From an uncultured Bacteroidota bacterium (GTDB lineage: Bacteria; Bacteroidota; Bacteroidia; Flavobacteriales; Flavobacteriaceae): a stretch of DNA of 64,000 nt. The notes beneath the pieces were generated by a model that saw nothing but the letters and a program-made list of their open reading frames with translations, ran no database searches and was not told the DNA's origin. This document shows, piece by piece, positions 1 through 11,883 of the stretch. Where the stretch lies: assembly GCA_902523635.1 (NCBI GenBank), contig CABZAE010000003.1, forward strand, positions 1-64,000, in the 5' to 3' direction. Numbering within the stretch: position 1 is the stretch's first letter; the number at the start of each line of letters is the position of its first letter. The translations under genes were made by a program, and so were the position numbers.

Positions 1-1
1 A

Positions 2-340
2 AAAAAAATAGCAAAAAAGAGCAAATCTGCTGCTTTAGTTTCATGTCCCCAAAAAAGAGGTGTTTGTACGCGTGTTTACACAACAACCCCTAAAAAACCA
101 AATTCGGCAATGAGAAAAGTTGCAAGGGTAAGATTAACCAACGGAACTGAAATCAATGCATATATACCTGGTGAGGGACATAATTTACAAGAACACTCAA
201 TAGTTCTCGTTAGAGGCGGAAGAGTTAAAGATCTTCCGGGTGTTCGTTACCACATAGTTCGTGGTGCTCTCGACACTGCAGGTGTTGAAGGAAGGTCTCA
301 AAGGAGATCAAAATATGGTGCTAAGCGCCCAAAAAAATAA
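2..340 (+). CDS. rpsL: 30S ribosomal protein S12, 5'-truncated by window edge
   Basis: Frame is open to the window edge: [45 protein letters not shown]...GAKRPKK, a classic S12 C-terminus. Confidence 0.98.
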   Translation, partial: KKIAKKSKSAALVSCPQKRGVCTRVYTTTPKKPNSAMRKVARVRLTNGTEINAYIPGEGHNLQEHSIVLVRGGRVKDLPGVRYHIVRGALDTAGVEGRSQRRSKYGAKRPKK

Positions 341-387
341 TGAATTACAGACGTTCAAATTAATTTGAACCTCTCAAATAAAAGTAA

Positions 388-864
388 ATGAGAAAAAGCA
401 AGGCAAAAAAAAGACCATTACAGCCTGATTCAAGGTTCAATGATCAATTGGTCACAAGATTTGTCAATAACCTCATGTGGAATGGGAAAAAATCCACAGC
501 ATTCAAATTATTTTATGATGCGTTAGATATCATCGAAGAGCGAAAGCAAAATGATGATAAATCCGCCCTGGAGATATGGAAAGATGGCTTATCGAACGTT
601 ATGCCGCATGTAGAGGTTAGGAGCCGAAGAGTAGGTGGTGCTACATTTCAAATACCCATGCCCATAAGACCAGATAGAAAAATTTCAATGGCAATGAAAT
701 GGATGATTTCTTTTGCCAGAAAAAGAAATGAAAAATCCATGGCTTTAAAATTAGCATCTGAAATTTTAGCTGCAGAGAAGGAGGAAGGAGCTGCAGTAAA
801 AAAGAGAATTGATGTCCATAAGATGGCTGAAGCCAACAAAGCGTTTTCACATTTTAGATTTTAA
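388..864 (+). CDS. rpsG: 30S ribosomal protein S7
   Basis: 158 aa, [30 protein letters not shown]..., between rpsL and fusA. Confidence 0.98.
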   Translation: MRKSKAKKRPLQPDSRFNDQLVTRFVNNLMWNGKKSTAFKLFYDALDIIEERKQNDDKSALEIWKDGLSNVMPHVEVRSRRVGGATFQIPMPIRPDRKISMAMKWMISFARKRNEKSMALKLASEILAAEKEEGAAVKKRIDVHKMAEANKAFSHFRF

Positions 865-866
865 TC

Positions 867-2993
867 ATGGCAAGGGACTTAAAATATACACGTAACATCG
901 GAATTGCTGCTCATATTGACGCAGGTAAAACTACAACTACTGAAAGAATTCTATTTTATACAGGTGTAAGTCATAAAATTGGTGAGGTACATGACGGTGC
1001 AGCTACCATGGACTGGATGGAGCAAGAGCAAGAGAGAGGTATTACTATTACTTCTGCAGCTACTACATGCACATGGAATTTCCCTACCAATCAAGGAGAG
1101 AAAAAAGAAGATACAAAACCTTACCAATTTAATATTATTGATACACCAGGACACGTTGATTTCACTGTTGAAGTGAATAGATCACTTCGTGTTTTGGATG
1201 GTTTGGTTTTTCTTTTCAGTGCTGTCGATGGTGTTGAACCCCAATCGGAAACAAATTGGAGGTTGGCAGACAATTACAAAGTTCCAAGAATGGGATTTGT
1301 TAATAAAATGGACAGACAGGGCTCAAACTTTCTAAATGTTTGTAATCAGATTAAAGAAATGCTGAAGTCCAATGCAGTGCCCGTCGTTCTTCCAATTGGA
1401 GAAGAAGATAATTTTAAAGGAATTGTTGATTTGGTTAAAAATCAAGCCATTATTTGGCACGATGAGAAAATGGGTTCAACCTACGATATTGTTGATATTC
1501 CAGATGAGATGAAAACCGAAGTTGAAGAATACAGAGCCAATTTAATTGAGGCGGTTGCCGAATACGATGATGCATTGCTAGAAAAGTTTTTCGACGATCC
1601 AGAATCAATTTCTGAGTCAGAAATCCATGAAGCACTAAGAAAAGCTACCCAGGATATGAGTATCATTCCAATGATTTGTGGGTCTGCTTTCAAAAATAAA
1701 GGAGTTCAGTTTTTACTAGATGCAGTTTGTAGGTATTTACCATCACCATTAGACAAAGAAGCTATTGTTGGAACTGACCCGAAAACTGATAACAATATTG
1801 AGCGAAAGCCTAGTGTCAATGAACCTTTTTCAGCTCTTGCTTTCAAAATAGCCACAGATCCTTACGTTGGAAGACTTGCATTTTTCAGGGTGTATTCTGG
1901 TAAACTAGATGCAGGGTCTTATGTATTGAATAACAGATCTGGAAATAAAGAAAGAATATCTAGAATTTTTCAGATGCATGCAGACAAGCAAAACTCAATA
2001 CCTGTTATTGAGGCCGGTGACATCGGTGCAGCCGTTGGTTTCAAAGACATCAAAACAGGAGACACTCTTTCGTCCGAAAAAAACCCTATTATTTTAGAAA
2101 GTATGGTGTTCCCTGACCCAGTTATTGGGATTGCCGTAGAACCAAAAACCAAGGCAGATGTTGACAAATTAGGCCTTGCTCTCGGAAAGTTAGCCGAAGA
2201 GGATCCAACTTTTCAGGTTAAAACAGATGAAGCTTCAGGTCAAACAATTATTTCTGGAATGGGTGAGTTACATCTTGATATTCTAGTTGACCGTCTCAAA
2301 AGGGAATTTAAAGTTGAGGTAAATCAAGGTCAACCTCAAGTTGAATATAAAGAAGCCATAACTGGATCAGCTGATCATAGAGAGGTTTATAAAAAGCAAT
2401 CTGGAGGTAGAGGTAAGTTTGCTGATATTGTTTTCACTATGGAGCCTGCCGATGATGGGAAATCAGGTCTTGAATTTATTAATTTAATTAAAGGAGGTAA
2501 CATTCCAAGAGAATTCATTCCCTCTGTTGAAAAGGGGTTTAAAGAGGCTATGAAAAATGGTCCACTTGCTGGTTTTGAAATGGACTCCATGAAAATTACA
2601 TTAAAAGACGGTTCATTTCATGCAGTTGATTCTGACTCTTTGTCTTTTGAATTAGCAGCAAAATTAGGATTCAAGAGTGCAGCAAAGCTTGCGAAATCAG
2701 TTATTATGGAACCCATAATGAAACTTGAAGTTTTAACTCCTGAAGAAAATATGGGTGACATAGTTGGGGATTTAAACAGGAGAAGAGGCCAGGTTAATAG
2801 CATGGATGACCGCGCAGGATCGAAAGTTGTCAAAGCTGAAGTCCCGCTCTCAGAGATGTTTGGTTATGTAACATCATTAAGAACGTTAAGTTCAGGTAGA
2901 GCTACATCCACTATGGAATTTGACCATTATGCAGCTACTCCTCAAAATGTTTCTACAGAAGTCATCGCATCTATAAACGGAACTAAAGAATAA
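867..2993 (+). CDS. fusA: Translation elongation factor G
   Basis: 708 aa; GTPase motifs [35 protein letters not shown]. Confidence 0.99.
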   Translation: MARDLKYTRNIGIAAHIDAGKTTTTERILFYTGVSHKIGEVHDGAATMDWMEQEQERGITITSAATTCTWNFPTNQGEKKEDTKPYQFNIIDTPGHVDFTVEVNRSLRVLDGLVFLFSAVDGVEPQSETNWRLADNYKVPRMGFVNKMDRQGSNFLNVCNQIKEMLKSNAVPVVLPIGEEDNFKGIVDLVKNQAIIWHDEKMGSTYDIVDIPDEMKTEVEEYRANLIEAVAEYDDALLEKFFDDPESISESEIHEALRKATQDMSIIPMICGSAFKNKGVQFLLDAVCRYLPSPLDKEAIVGTDPKTDNNIERKPSVNEPFSALAFKIATDPYVGRLAFFRVYSGKLDAGSYVLNNRSGNKERISRIFQMHADKQNSIPVIEAGDIGAAVGFKDIKTGDTLSSEKNPIILESMVFPDPVIGIAVEPKTKADVDKLGLALGKLAEEDPTFQVKTDEASGQTIISGMGELHLDILVDRLKREFKVEVNQGQPQVEYKEAITGSADHREVYKKQSGGRGKFADIVFTMEPADDGKSGLEFINLIKGGNIPREFIPSVEKGFKEAMKNGPLAGFEMDSMKITLKDGSFHAVDSDSLSFELAAKLGFKSAAKLAKSVIMEPIMKLEVLTPEENMGDIVGDLNRRRGQVNSMDDRAGSKVVKAEVPLSEMFGYVTSLRTLSSGRATSTMEFDHYAATPQNVSTEVIASINGTKE

Positions 2994-3003
2994 AACCAAA
3001 TAT

Positions 3004-3309
3004 ATGAGTCAAAAAATAAGAATAAAATTAAAATCATACGACTTCAATTTGGTTGATAAGTCAGCTGAGAAAATTGTTAAAACTGTTAAAACAACTGGAG
3101 CCATTGTTACTGGTCCGATTCCATTACCCACTCACAAGAAAATTTTTACAGTTTTGCGATCTCCTCATGTTAACAAAAAATCAAGAGAACAATTTCAATT
3201 GTCCTCTTACAAAAGATTAATGGACATATATAGCTCATCATCTAAAACAATCGATGCGCTAATGAAACTTGAACTTCCAAGCGGAGTTGAGGTTGAAATA
3301 AAAGTTTAA
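3004..3309 (+). CDS. rpsJ: 30S ribosomal protein S10
   Basis: 101 aa; [31 protein letters not shown]. Confidence 0.98.
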   Translation: MSQKIRIKLKSYDFNLVDKSAEKIVKTVKTTGAIVTGPIPLPTHKKIFTVLRSPHVNKKSREQFQLSSYKRLMDIYSSSSKTIDALMKLELPSGVEVEIKV

Positions 3310-3320
3310 AATTATTAGTA

Positions 3321-3938
3321 ATGTCTGGATTGATTGGAAAAAAAATAGGAATGACAAGTATTTTCGACGAAAGTGGAAAAAACCTCCCTTGTACAGTTAT
3401 TAAAGCTGGTCCCTGTGTCGTGACTCAAATCAAGTCCAAAGAAACTGATGGATATGATTCAGTTCAACTCGGTTTCACTGATAAAAATGATAAGCATGTT
3501 AACAATGCAGAATCGGGACATTTCAAAAAAGCTAACACTGCCCCTAAAAAAAACTTAACTGAGTTCAAGGGTTTTGAAGAGGAATTAAAAATTGGAGATA
3601 AGTTAACGGTTGATCATTTTGAGGAAGGGGAGTATGTTGATGTTTCAGGCCTTTCTAAAGGGAGAGGTTTCCAAGGCGTTGTCAAAAGACATGGTTTTGC
3701 AGGAGTTGGTCAAGCAACTCATGGTCAGCATAACAGACTAAGAGCACCTGGATCAATAGGTGCTGCTTCATATCCTGCTCGTGTGTTCAAAGGAATGAAA
3801 ATGGCCGGAAGAATGGGTAATGAGAAAATTACCATTCAAAATCTCAAAGTTTTGAAAGTTGTGAAGGAAAAAAATTTACTTGTTTTGAAAGGAAGCGTTC
3901 CAGGGCATAAGAATTCAATTTTAGTTATTAGAAAGTAA
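3321..3938 (+). CDS. rplC: 50S ribosomal protein L3
   Basis: 205 aa; [43 protein letters not shown]. Confidence 0.98.
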   Translation: MSGLIGKKIGMTSIFDESGKNLPCTVIKAGPCVVTQIKSKETDGYDSVQLGFTDKNDKHVNNAESGHFKKANTAPKKNLTEFKGFEEELKIGDKLTVDHFEEGEYVDVSGLSKGRGFQGVVKRHGFAGVGQATHGQHNRLRAPGSIGAASYPARVFKGMKMAGRMGNEKITIQNLKVLKVVKEKNLLVLKGSVPGHKNSILVIRK

Positions 3939-4564
3939 TGAAAGTGACTGTTTTAAATATTAAAGGAAAAGAAACTGGAAGAACTGTCGAGCTTTCTAAG
4001 TCAATCTATGAGATTGTTCCAAACAAACATGCAATATATCTTGATGTTAAAAGATACTTAGCAAATAATCGACAGGGAACAAATAAGACCAAGGAAAGAT
4101 CTGAAATTAAAGGAAGTACAAGAAAAATTAAGAAACAAAAAGGTACAGGAACTGCTCGAGCTGGAAGTATTAAAAACCCCATATTTAGAGGTGGTGGAAA
4201 CATATTTGGTCCTAGAGTAAGATCGTACTCACAAAAACTTAATAAGAATCAAAAAAGATTAGCTAGAAAGTCTGCATTATCAATTAAAGCTAAAAATAAG
4301 GAGCTTACTGTCATTGAAGATTTAGAAATGAAAGAACCCAAGACAAAATCGTTTGTTCAAATCATTAATGCTTTAGGTCTTACTGAAAAAAAATCATTAT
4401 TTGTTACACCTGAACTTAATAAAAACTTTGTCCTATCCTCCAGAAATTTTGAGAAGACTAAAGTAATAACAAACAATGAAATAAGTACATATAATTTAAT
4501 GAACTCTGAACATTTAGTCATGTTTGAAAGTTCAGTTAGTAAAATTGAGTCAACATTAAAGTAA
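3938..4564 (+). CDS. rplD: 50S ribosomal protein L4
   Basis: 208 aa; KKQKGTGTARAGSIKNPIFRGGGNIFGP; start overlaps rplC stop by 1 nt. Confidence 0.97.
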   Translation: MKVTVLNIKGKETGRTVELSKSIYEIVPNKHAIYLDVKRYLANNRQGTNKTKERSEIKGSTRKIKKQKGTGTARAGSIKNPIFRGGGNIFGPRVRSYSQKLNKNQKRLARKSALSIKAKNKELTVIEDLEMKEPKTKSFVQIINALGLTEKKSLFVTPELNKNFVLSSRNFEKTKVITNNEISTYNLMNSEHLVMFESSVSKIESTLK

Positions 4565-4568
4565 TATT

Positions 4569-4859
4569 ATGGAGATTTTAAAAAAACCTTTGATTACTGA
4601 AAAAGCGACTAGTGAAAGTGAATTAAAAAATAGATTTACTTTTCTTGTCAAAGTTGACGCGAATAAAGTCGAAATAAAAAAAGCAGTAGAAAAAAAATAT
4701 GGTGTATCCGTTGAAAAAGTTTGGACTCAAATTTATGGACCTGAAAGGAGAATTAGATATACCAAAAATGGAATACAGAGAGGGAAGTCAAATATTAAAA
4801 AGAAAGCAATTGTTCAACTCTCTGATGGTGATACGATAGATTTCTATAACAACATTTAA
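4569..4859 (+). CDS. rplW: 50S ribosomal protein L23
   Basis: 96 aa; ILKKPLITEKATSESE, S10 operon position. Confidence 0.97.
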   Translation: MEILKKPLITEKATSESELKNRFTFLVKVDANKVEIKKAVEKKYGVSVEKVWTQIYGPERRIRYTKNGIQRGKSNIKKKAIVQLSDGDTIDFYNNI

Positions 4860-4871
4860 TAAATAATAAGA

Positions 4872-5696
4872 ATGGCAGTAAAATCTTTAAAACCAATAAC
4901 ACCAGGTCAACGAGGAAGAGTCGTTAATGGTTTTGATGCATTAACCAAAGATAAACCTGAAAAAAGTTTACTCAAACCAAAGAAAAGAACTGGAGGAAGG
5001 AATAATCAAGGGAAAATGACAATGAAGTTTATTGGTGGTGGTCATAAAAAAAGATACAGAGTTGTAGACTTTAAGAGAGACAGAAAAGGGGATTTTGCTG
5101 AAGTAATTTCAATAGAATATGATCCCAATAGATCTGCGTTCATTGCTCTAACAAAGTTTGATGATAATGAAAAAAGATATGTAATTGCTCAGAAAGGTAT
5201 GAAAGTTGGTGACAAGATTGTTTCTGGCTCTGATGCAAATCCTGATATTGGAAATTGTATGCCCCTTTCTGATATTCCCCTTGGAACGGTAATATCGTGT
5301 ATTGAAATGAATCCAGGTAAAGGTGCTCAAATTGCCAGAAGTGCTGGATCATTTGCTCAGTTAATGGCAAAAGAAGGAAAGTTTGCAACGATTAAACTTC
5401 CCTCAGGTGAGACAAGGTTAATTCTTTCGGTATGTAATGCTACCATTGGATCTGTCTCCAACTCTGACCATCAGTTAACTGTTTTTGGTAAAGCTGGTTC
5501 GAGAAGATGGCTTGGAAGAAGACCTCGTACAAGACCTGTAGTAATGAATCCTGTAGATCATCCCATGGGGGGTGGAGAAGGTAGAGCTTCGGGTGGTCAC
5601 CCAAGATCAAAAAATGGAATACCGGCCAAAGGTTTCAGAACAAGGGATAAGAAAAAAGCAAGTAACAAGTATATAATTGAAAGAAAAAAGAAGTAA
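4872..5696 (+). CDS. rplB: 50S ribosomal protein L2
   Basis: 274 aa; [30 protein letters not shown]. Confidence 0.99.
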   Translation: MAVKSLKPITPGQRGRVVNGFDALTKDKPEKSLLKPKKRTGGRNNQGKMTMKFIGGGHKKRYRVVDFKRDRKGDFAEVISIEYDPNRSAFIALTKFDDNEKRYVIAQKGMKVGDKIVSGSDANPDIGNCMPLSDIPLGTVISCIEMNPGKGAQIARSAGSFAQLMAKEGKFATIKLPSGETRLILSVCNATIGSVSNSDHQLTVFGKAGSRRWLGRRPRTRPVVMNPVDHPMGGGEGRASGGHPRSKNGIPAKGFRTRDKKKASNKYIIERKKK

Positions 5697-5699
5697 AAA

Positions 5700-5975
5700 A
5701 TGCCTAGATCTCTAAAAAAAGGACCATATGTACACTACAGCTTAACCAAAAAGGTGCAAACAAACTTGGACAGTAAAAAAAAGTCTGTAATAAAAACTTG
5801 GTCAAGATCCTCAATGATTATTCCAGATTTTGTAGGTCAAACCATAGCTGTACACAATGGTAGACAGTTCGTACCTGTTTATATAACTGAAAACATGGTA
5901 GGACATAAACTTGGAGAGTTTTCACCAACTCGTTCATTTAGAGGACATGCTGGTGGAAAAAAGAGTAAAAAGTAA
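5700..5975 (+). CDS. rpsS: 30S ribosomal protein S19
   Basis: 91 aa; [11 protein letters not shown]..., [17 protein letters not shown]. Confidence 0.98.
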   Translation: MPRSLKKGPYVHYSLTKKVQTNLDSKKKSVIKTWSRSSMIIPDFVGQTIAVHNGRQFVPVYITENMVGHKLGEFSPTRSFRGHAGGKKSKK

Positions 5976-5989
5976 AATAAGTTATTGTA

Positions 5990-6397
5990 ATGGGACAAAG
6001 AAAAAGATTATCGGCAGAGAAGATTAAGGACTCTAAAAAGGGTATCTCTTTTGCTATTCTTAAAAGTTGTCCTACATCTCCAAGGAAAATGCGTCTTGTT
6101 GCAGACACTATTAGAGGTAAAAATGTAGATCATGCGCTTACTGTTCTTAAGTTTAGTCAAAAAGAGGCATCAAAAAAACTTGAAAAGCTGTTGTTGTCTG
6201 CTTTATCCAATTGGCAATCAAAAAATGAAAATAATGATATTGAAGATGCACAATTATTTATTAAAGAAATTAGAGTCGATAGTGCTGGAATGTTAAAAAG
6301 ATTAAGACCTGCTCCTCAAGGAAGGGCTCACCGAATTAGAAAAAGATCTAACCACGTAACATTAGTCTTAGGCTCCAAAAGTATAATTGAAAATTAA
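5990..6397 (+). CDS. rplV: 50S ribosomal protein L22
   Basis: 135 aa; [31 protein letters not shown]. Confidence 0.97.
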   Translation: MGQRKRLSAEKIKDSKKGISFAILKSCPTSPRKMRLVADTIRGKNVDHALTVLKFSQKEASKKLEKLLLSALSNWQSKNENNDIEDAQLFIKEIRVDSAGMLKRLRPAPQGRAHRIRKRSNHVTLVLGSKSIIEN

Positions 6398-6398
6398 T

Positions 6399-7115
6399 AT
6401 GGGACAAAAAACAAATCCGATTGGTAACAGATTAGGAATCATCAGAGGATGGGAGTCCAACTGGTTTGGTGGAGACAAATATGGTGATAAGTTAGCTGAG
6501 GATCATAAAATTAGAAAGTATGTTTTCGCAAGATTAGCTAAAGCTAGTGTTTCTCGTGTAATAATTGAAAGAACCCTTAAACTAGTTACTTTAACAATTA
6601 CAACGGCTAGACCTGGTATCATTATAGGAAAAGCTGGTCAAGAAGTTGATAAATTGAAGGAGGAATTGAAAAAAATTTCTGGTAAAGATATTCAACTTAA
6701 TATAATAGAAATCAAAAGACCCGAGTTAGAAGCTCAACTAGTAGCTTCAAGTATTTGTAGACAAATTGAAAGTAGAATTTCTTACAGAAGAGCAATTAAA
6801 ATGGCAATTGCTGCAACTATGAGAATGAATGCTGAGGGAATTAAAGTTCAGATTTCTGGAAGATTAAATGGTGCTGAAATGGCTAGATCTGAGTCTTATA
6901 AGGAAGGAAGAATACCCTTGTCAACATTTAGAGCGGATATTGATTATGCATTAGTTGAAGCTCAAACAACTTACGGAAAACTTGGTGTAAAAGTGTGGAT
7001 AATGAAAGGTGAGGTTTATGGAAAGAGAGAACTTTCTCCATTAGTTGGATTAAGTTTAAGTGCTGCAAAATCCAAAGGAAACGCTGCAAAAGGAAGGAAA
7101 CAAAGAAGAAGATAA
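6399..7115 (+). CDS. rpsC: 30S ribosomal protein S3
   Basis: [28 protein letters not shown] at 6399 is the homology-supported start, not the 6387 start in the ORF track. Confidence 0.97.
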   Translation: MGQKTNPIGNRLGIIRGWESNWFGGDKYGDKLAEDHKIRKYVFARLAKASVSRVIIERTLKLVTLTITTARPGIIIGKAGQEVDKLKEELKKISGKDIQLNIIEIKRPELEAQLVASSICRQIESRISYRRAIKMAIAATMRMNAEGIKVQISGRLNGAEMARSESYKEGRIPLSTFRADIDYALVEAQTTYGKLGVKVWIMKGEVYGKRELSPLVGLSLSAAKSKGNAAKGRKQRRR

Positions 7116-7124
7116 ATTTAAAGA

Positions 7125-7544
7125 ATGTTATCACCTAAAAGAACAAAATATAGGAAAATGCAAAAAGGAAGGATGAAAGGTCTCTCCCACAGAGGTCACA
7201 TTCTTTCAAATGGTATGTATGGATTAAAGTCCCTTGATTCATGTTTCATTACATCTAGACAAATAGAAGCAGCTAGGATTGCGGCTACCAGATTTATGAA
7301 AAGAGAAGGCCAACTCTGGATAAAAATATTTCCAGATAAGCCAATCACAAAAAAACCTCTCGAGGTTAGGATGGGTAAGGGTAAAGGTGCTCCTGAATAT
7401 TTTGTTGCAGTAGTCAAACCTGGAAGAATTATGTTTGAAGTTTCTGGGGTCACCCTAGACGTTGCAAAAGAGGCTTTAAGGCTGGCATCTCAAAAACTTC
7501 CAGTTAAAACCAAATTTATTATCGCAAGAGATTACGAGGCTTAA
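7125..7544 (+). CDS. rplP: 50S ribosomal protein L16
   Basis: 139 aa; [24 protein letters not shown]. Confidence 0.98.
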   Translation: MLSPKRTKYRKMQKGRMKGLSHRGHILSNGMYGLKSLDSCFITSRQIEAARIAATRFMKREGQLWIKIFPDKPITKKPLEVRMGKGKGAPEYFVAVVKPGRIMFEVSGVTLDVAKEALRLASQKLPVKTKFIIARDYEA

Positions 7545-7553
7545 AAATAAAAA

Positions 7554-7751
7554 ATGAAACAAAAAGAGGTTATAGAGTTATCAGTTGATGAATTAAATGA
7601 AAAGCTTAATACTTTTATGAAGGAATTAGCAGATATGAAAATGAGTCATGCTGTTTCACCAATTGAAAACCCTTTGCAAATTAGGAATACACGTAGATTA
7701 ATCGCACGAATTTACACTGAGTTAACCAGGAGAAAACAAGAACAAGAATAA
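7554..7751 (+). CDS. rpmC: 50S ribosomal protein L29
   Basis: 65 aa; [18 protein letters not shown]...[19 protein letters not shown]. Confidence 0.96.
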   Translation: MKQKEVIELSVDELNEKLNTFMKELADMKMSHAVSPIENPLQIRNTRRLIARIYTELTRRKQEQE

Positions 7752-7752
7752 A

Positions 7753-8010
7753 ATGGAAAAACGAAACTTAAGAAAAGAAAGAATTGGTGTTGTCACTAGT
7801 AACAAGATGCAAAAATCTATTGTTGTTTCGGAAGTCAACAAGGTAAAGCATCCCATGTACGGAAAGTTTGTTTTGAAAACAAAAAAATATGTTGCCCATG
7901 ATGATGGAAATGAGTGTAATATTGGTGATACTGTAAAAATTATGGAAACAAGACCAATAAGTAAATCAAAATGTTGGAGACTTGTTAAAATTTTAGAAAG
8001 AGCAAAATAA
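7753..8010 (+). CDS. rpsQ: 30S ribosomal protein S17
   Basis: 85 aa; [31 protein letters not shown]. Confidence 0.97.
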   Translation: MEKRNLRKERIGVVTSNKMQKSIVVSEVNKVKHPMYGKFVLKTKKYVAHDDGNECNIGDTVKIMETRPISKSKCWRLVKILERAK

Positions 8011-8378
8011 TGTTACAACAAGAATCAAGATTATCAGTCGCTGACAACACTGGAGCAAAAGAAGTTCTTACTATTAGAGTTTTGGGAGGAACTAAAAGAA
8101 GATATGCCTCTGTTGGTGATAAAATAGTTGTTACAATTAAACAAGCTACGCCTAACGGAACAATGAAAAAAGGTCAAGTTTCAACTGCAGTGGTTGTTCG
8201 AACAAAAAAGGAAGTAAGAAGGAAGGACGGCTCATACATAAGGTTTGATGATAATGCTTGTGTTCTTTTAGATGCTGCCGGTGAAATGAGAGGTACCCGA
8301 GTATTTGGACCCGTTGCCAGAGAGTTGAGAGACAAAAAGTTTATGAGAATTATTTCTTTAGCACCTGAAGTTTTATAA
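8010..8378 (+). CDS. rplN: 50S ribosomal protein L14
   Basis: 122 aa; [27 protein letters not shown]. Confidence 0.98.
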   Translation: MLQQESRLSVADNTGAKEVLTIRVLGGTKRRYASVGDKIVVTIKQATPNGTMKKGQVSTAVVVRTKKEVRRKDGSYIRFDDNACVLLDAAGEMRGTRVFGPVARELRDKKFMRIISLAPEVL

Positions 8379-8379
8379 A

Positions 8380-8691
8380 ATGAAAAAAATTAAAATTAAA
8401 ACTGGAGATAATATCAAAGTTATTGCAGGAGATCACAAAGGATCTGAGGGTAAGGTAATTAAAATATTTAAGGCTAGTAATACTGCTTTAATTGAAGGCA
8501 TTAATATGGTTAAAAAGCACAATAAACCCAGCTCTAAAAATCCTAAGGGTGGCATAACAGATATTGAAGCACCTATCAATATTTCAAATATTTCACTCTT
8601 AAATTCTAACGGTGAAACTACGAGGGTAGGATATAAAATTATTGATGGAGAGAAAAAAAGATTTGGACTTAAATCTGATGAAATAATATAA
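8380..8691 (+). CDS. rplX: 50S ribosomal protein L24
   Basis: 103 aa; [22 protein letters not shown] (KOW). Confidence 0.97.
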   Translation: MKKIKIKTGDNIKVIAGDHKGSEGKVIKIFKASNTALIEGINMVKKHNKPSSKNPKGGITDIEAPINISNISLLNSNGETTRVGYKIIDGEKKRFGLKSDEII

Positions 8692-8693
8692 TT

Positions 8694-9569
8694 ATGAGTT
8701 ATCAACCAAGGTTAAAAAAAGAATTCAGCGAAAGGATTATTCATTCCCTTAAAAATGAATATTCTTACAAGAATATCATGATGGTTCCTAAACTCAAAAA
8801 AATTGTTATTAGTAAGGGAGTCGGTTCCGCAGTTGCAGATAAAAAATTAATTGATCATGCCGTAGATGAACTAACCTTGATTTCAGGTCAGAAAGCCATC
8901 CCAACTATTTCCAAAAAAGATGTTGCCTCTTTTAAACTTAGAAAAGGAATGCCTATCGGTGCAAAAGTCACTCTTAGATCTGAAAGGATGTACGAATTTC
9001 TTGATAGATTAATAACTTCCGCATTACCTAGGGTTCGTGATTTCCAAGGAATCAAAACGTCAGGTTTTGATGGTAGAGGAAATTATAATTTAGGAATTAC
9101 CGAACAAATAATTTTTCCCGAAATAGATATTGACAAGGTTAATAAGATTTCTGGTATGGATATTTCATTTGTTACTAGTGCTAATACAGACAAGGAAGCT
9201 CAATCATTACTTTCTGAGCTCGGCCTTCCTTTCAAGAAAATATCAGTTATTAAACCAAATAGTTTAGACAAAGTTAAAGACGATGTCAAATCTAAAGTTA
9301 ATGATGAGGCTGAAATAAATATTGAATCAGAACTTGTTCATGATGGTGAAACTGTAAATAATTCCAGTGGTAATAATAAGGAACCAAATGAAAAATCTGA
9401 GTCGCATGATACTGTTGGAGTCGAACAGGTACCAAGTGATAACTTAAACTCTGAACCAGAGGCTGAAAGCGAAAATCCTGGTATTCAAAAAGAGGCGGAA
9501 AATAGCAATTCAGACATTGAAGAAATTAATGGTGAAAATACAAACGATAAACCAAAAGAAAATAATTAG
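8694..9569 (+). CDS. rplE: 50S ribosomal protein L5 with about 109-aa acidic C-terminal extension
   Basis: Core residues 1-182 match L5 ([27 protein letters not shown]-like, [30 protein letters not shown]); residues ~183-291 are acidic low complexity. Confidence 0.96.
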   Translation: MSYQPRLKKEFSERIIHSLKNEYSYKNIMMVPKLKKIVISKGVGSAVADKKLIDHAVDELTLISGQKAIPTISKKDVASFKLRKGMPIGAKVTLRSERMYEFLDRLITSALPRVRDFQGIKTSGFDGRGNYNLGITEQIIFPEIDIDKVNKISGMDISFVTSANTDKEAQSLLSELGLPFKKISVIKPNSLDKVKDDVKSKVNDEAEINIESELVHDGETVNNSSGNNKEPNEKSESHDTVGVEQVPSDNLNSEPEAESENPGIQKEAENSNSDIEEINGENTNDKPKENN

Positions 9570-9572
9570 ATT

Positions 9573-9842
9573 ATGGCTAAAGAATCAATGAAAGCTCGTG
9601 AAATAAAAAGAGCCAAGCTTTGTGCAAAGTATGCAGAAAAAAGGTCTGCGCTAAAAAAAGCTGGAGATTATGATGCATTACAAAAATTACCTAAGAATTC
9701 ATCTCCTGTTCGAGCTCATAATAGATGTAAATTAACCGGTAGACCCAAGGGTTACATGAGACAGTTTGGAATCTCTAGAGTTTTATTTAGAGAAATGGCT
9801 AACAAGGGTTTAATTCCGGGAGTTAGAAAAGCAAGTTGGTAA
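9573..9842 (+). CDS. rpsN: 30S ribosomal protein S14 (long, zinc-independent form)
   Basis: 89 aa; [24 protein letters not shown]...[19 protein letters not shown]; no CxxC zinc pairs. Confidence 0.97.
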   Translation: MAKESMKAREIKRAKLCAKYAEKRSALKKAGDYDALQKLPKNSSPVRAHNRCKLTGRPKGYMRQFGISRVLFREMANKGLIPGVRKASW

Positions 9843-9854
9843 AATAAAAATAAT

Positions 9855-10253
9855 ATGAACACAGATCCGATAGCAGATTACCTAACGAGAATAAGAAATG
9901 CAAATAGTGCTGGACACAAAGTAGTAACAGTTCCTGCTTCTAATATTAAGAAAGAATTAACAAAGATTTTATTTGACCAAGGCTATATACTAAGCTATAA
10001 GTTTGATGATGATACAAGTCAAGGATCAATTAAGATAGCATTGAAGTATGATAGTTACACAAAAACACCAGTTATCAAGAGGTTAGAAAGGGTTAGTAAA
10101 CCTGGTTTGCGAAAGTACACTGGTTGCGATACGATTCCAAGAGTAATTAATGGTTTGGGTGTTGCAATTATTTCAACTTCAAAAGGTCTAATGACTGGGA
10201 AAAGGGCCAAACAATCTAAACTAGGTGGTGAAATTATATGTTATGTTTACTAA
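9855..10253 (+). CDS. rpsH: 30S ribosomal protein S8
   Basis: 132 aa; MNTDPIADYLTRIRNA...GLGVAIISTSKGLMTGKRAK. Confidence 0.97.
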   Translation: MNTDPIADYLTRIRNANSAGHKVVTVPASNIKKELTKILFDQGYILSYKFDDDTSQGSIKIALKYDSYTKTPVIKRLERVSKPGLRKYTGCDTIPRVINGLGVAIISTSKGLMTGKRAKQSKLGGEIICYVY

Positions 10254-10262
10254 AAAATAAAT

Positions 10263-10805
10263 ATGTCAAGAATAGGAAATAATCCCATATTAATCCCAGA
10301 TGGAGTTTCAGTTGAAATTCAAGAGAAACTATTTGTTGCCAAAGGTAAACTAGGTGAACTTTCTCAAAATTTTGATTCAGTTTCTATTGAAAGGTCTGAT
10401 AATTCAATCGTCGTGAAAAGAAATAGTGAATCAAAATTAGACAAATCTAAACATGGCCTATACAGATCTTTGTTTTACAATATGATCGTGGGTGTAAGTG
10501 AAGGTTGGATTAAAGAACTTGAACTTGTTGGGGTAGGCTACAGGGCCCATGCACAAGGTCAAAAATTGGAGCTAGCTTTAGGTTTTTCACACAACATTGT
10601 TTTCATGATTCCAAACGAAGTTAAAGTTGAAACAGTTTCTGAAAAAGGTAAGAATCCAGTTATTAAATTAACATCTATAGACAAACAACTTGTAGGATCC
10701 ATAGCTGCTAAAATCAGAAGTTTTAGAAAACCCGAACCTTACAAGGGTAAAGGTGTCAAATATGTAGGTGAACAAATTCGAAGGAAAGCTGGTAAATCAG
10801 CATAA
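10263..10805 (+). CDS. rplF: 50S ribosomal protein L6
   Basis: 180 aa; MSRIGNNPILIPDGV...RKPEPYKGKGVKY. Confidence 0.98.
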   Translation: MSRIGNNPILIPDGVSVEIQEKLFVAKGKLGELSQNFDSVSIERSDNSIVVKRNSESKLDKSKHGLYRSLFYNMIVGVSEGWIKELELVGVGYRAHAQGQKLELALGFSHNIVFMIPNEVKVETVSEKGKNPVIKLTSIDKQLVGSIAAKIRSFRKPEPYKGKGVKYVGEQIRRKAGKSA

Positions 10806-10814
10806 TAATTTAAT

Positions 10815-11171
10815 ATGAGTAAGAAAAAAGTTTTAAAAAGAAATAAAATTAGAAAACGAATTCGCAAGATCGTTATTGGTTCTGATATTCAGCCAAGACT
10901 TTCAGTTTTTCGAAGCAATAAAGAAATTTATGCTCAACTTATAGATGATTTGAATGGAAATACTATAGTTAGTGCATCCAGTAGAGATAAAGACATCAAG
11001 AAAGGGTCATTAACAAAAACCGAAATATCTAAATCAGTTGGTCTATCCCTCGGAAATAAGGCAGTAAAAGCTGGCTTACACAAAGTTGGTTTTGATAGGG
11101 GGGGATATCTTTATCACGGAAGGGTAAAATCTCTAGCTGATGGTGCGCGTGAAGCTGGTTTAAAATTTTAA
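10815..11171 (+). CDS. rplR: 50S ribosomal protein L18
   Basis: 118 aa; [42 protein letters not shown]. Confidence 0.97.
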   Translation: MSKKKVLKRNKIRKRIRKIVIGSDIQPRLSVFRSNKEIYAQLIDDLNGNTIVSASSRDKDIKKGSLTKTEISKSVGLSLGNKAVKAGLHKVGFDRGGYLYHGRVKSLADGAREAGLKF

Positions 11172-11174
11172 TAT

Positions 11175-11693
11175 ATGATTAACAGTAAAAATAAATTTGT
11201 AAAACCTGGAGGTCTTGAACTTAAAGACAGACTCGTTAGTATTCAAAGAGTTACTAAGGTAACTAAAGGTGGAAGAGCATTTGGCTTTTCTGCAATTGTT
11301 GTTGTAGGTGATGAAAGTGGTGTTGTTGGACATGGGTTAGGTAAAGCAAAGGAAGTTGCAACGGCTATTGCAAAGGCTGTTGAAGATGCAAAAAAGAATT
11401 TAATAAAAATTCCATTAAACAAAACAACTGTCCCACATGAGCAAAAGGGAAAACACGGAGGTGCTCGTGTATACATAAAACCAGCCTCCGAGGGTACTGG
11501 AGTAATTGCAGGTGGAGCAGTTCGAGCAGTGCTTGAAACACTTGGTGTTCAAGACGTTCTTTCTAAATCTCAGGGATCATCTAACCCGCACAACGTAGTA
11601 AAAGCTACATTTGATGCTTTACTCAGACTTAGAAATGCAAATACTGTTGCTGAGGAAAGAGGAATAAGTTTAGAAAAAGTTTTTAACGGATAA
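11175..11693 (+). CDS. rpsE: 30S ribosomal protein S5
   Basis: 172 aa; [31 protein letters not shown]. Confidence 0.98.
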   Translation: MINSKNKFVKPGGLELKDRLVSIQRVTKVTKGGRAFGFSAIVVVGDESGVVGHGLGKAKEVATAIAKAVEDAKKNLIKIPLNKTTVPHEQKGKHGGARVYIKPASEGTGVIAGGAVRAVLETLGVQDVLSKSQGSSNPHNVVKATFDALLRLRNANTVAEERGISLEKVFNG

Positions 11694-11700
11694 AGTTGTC

Positions 11701-11877
11701 ATGGCAATAATAAAAATTAAAAAAATAAGAAGCGAAATTAATAGACCAGGTGATCAAAAAAAGACATTGATTGCGCTTGGTTTAAAAAAAATAGGACAAG
11801 AGGTTGAACATAAAGATACACCGAGCATCATGGGTATGATAAATAAAGTTCAACATCTTGTTACAATTGTTAAGTAA
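11701..11877 (+). CDS. rpmD: 50S ribosomal protein L30 (absent from ORF track)
   Basis: My translation: MAIIKIKKIRSEINRPGDQKKTLIALGLKKIGQEVEHKDTPSIMGMINKVQHLVTIVK*; expected position between rpsE and rplO. Confidence 0.95.
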   Translation: MAIIKIKKIRSEINRPGDQKKTLIALGLKKIGQEVEHKDTPSIMGMINKVQHLVTIVK

Positions 11878-11883
11878 TATATT

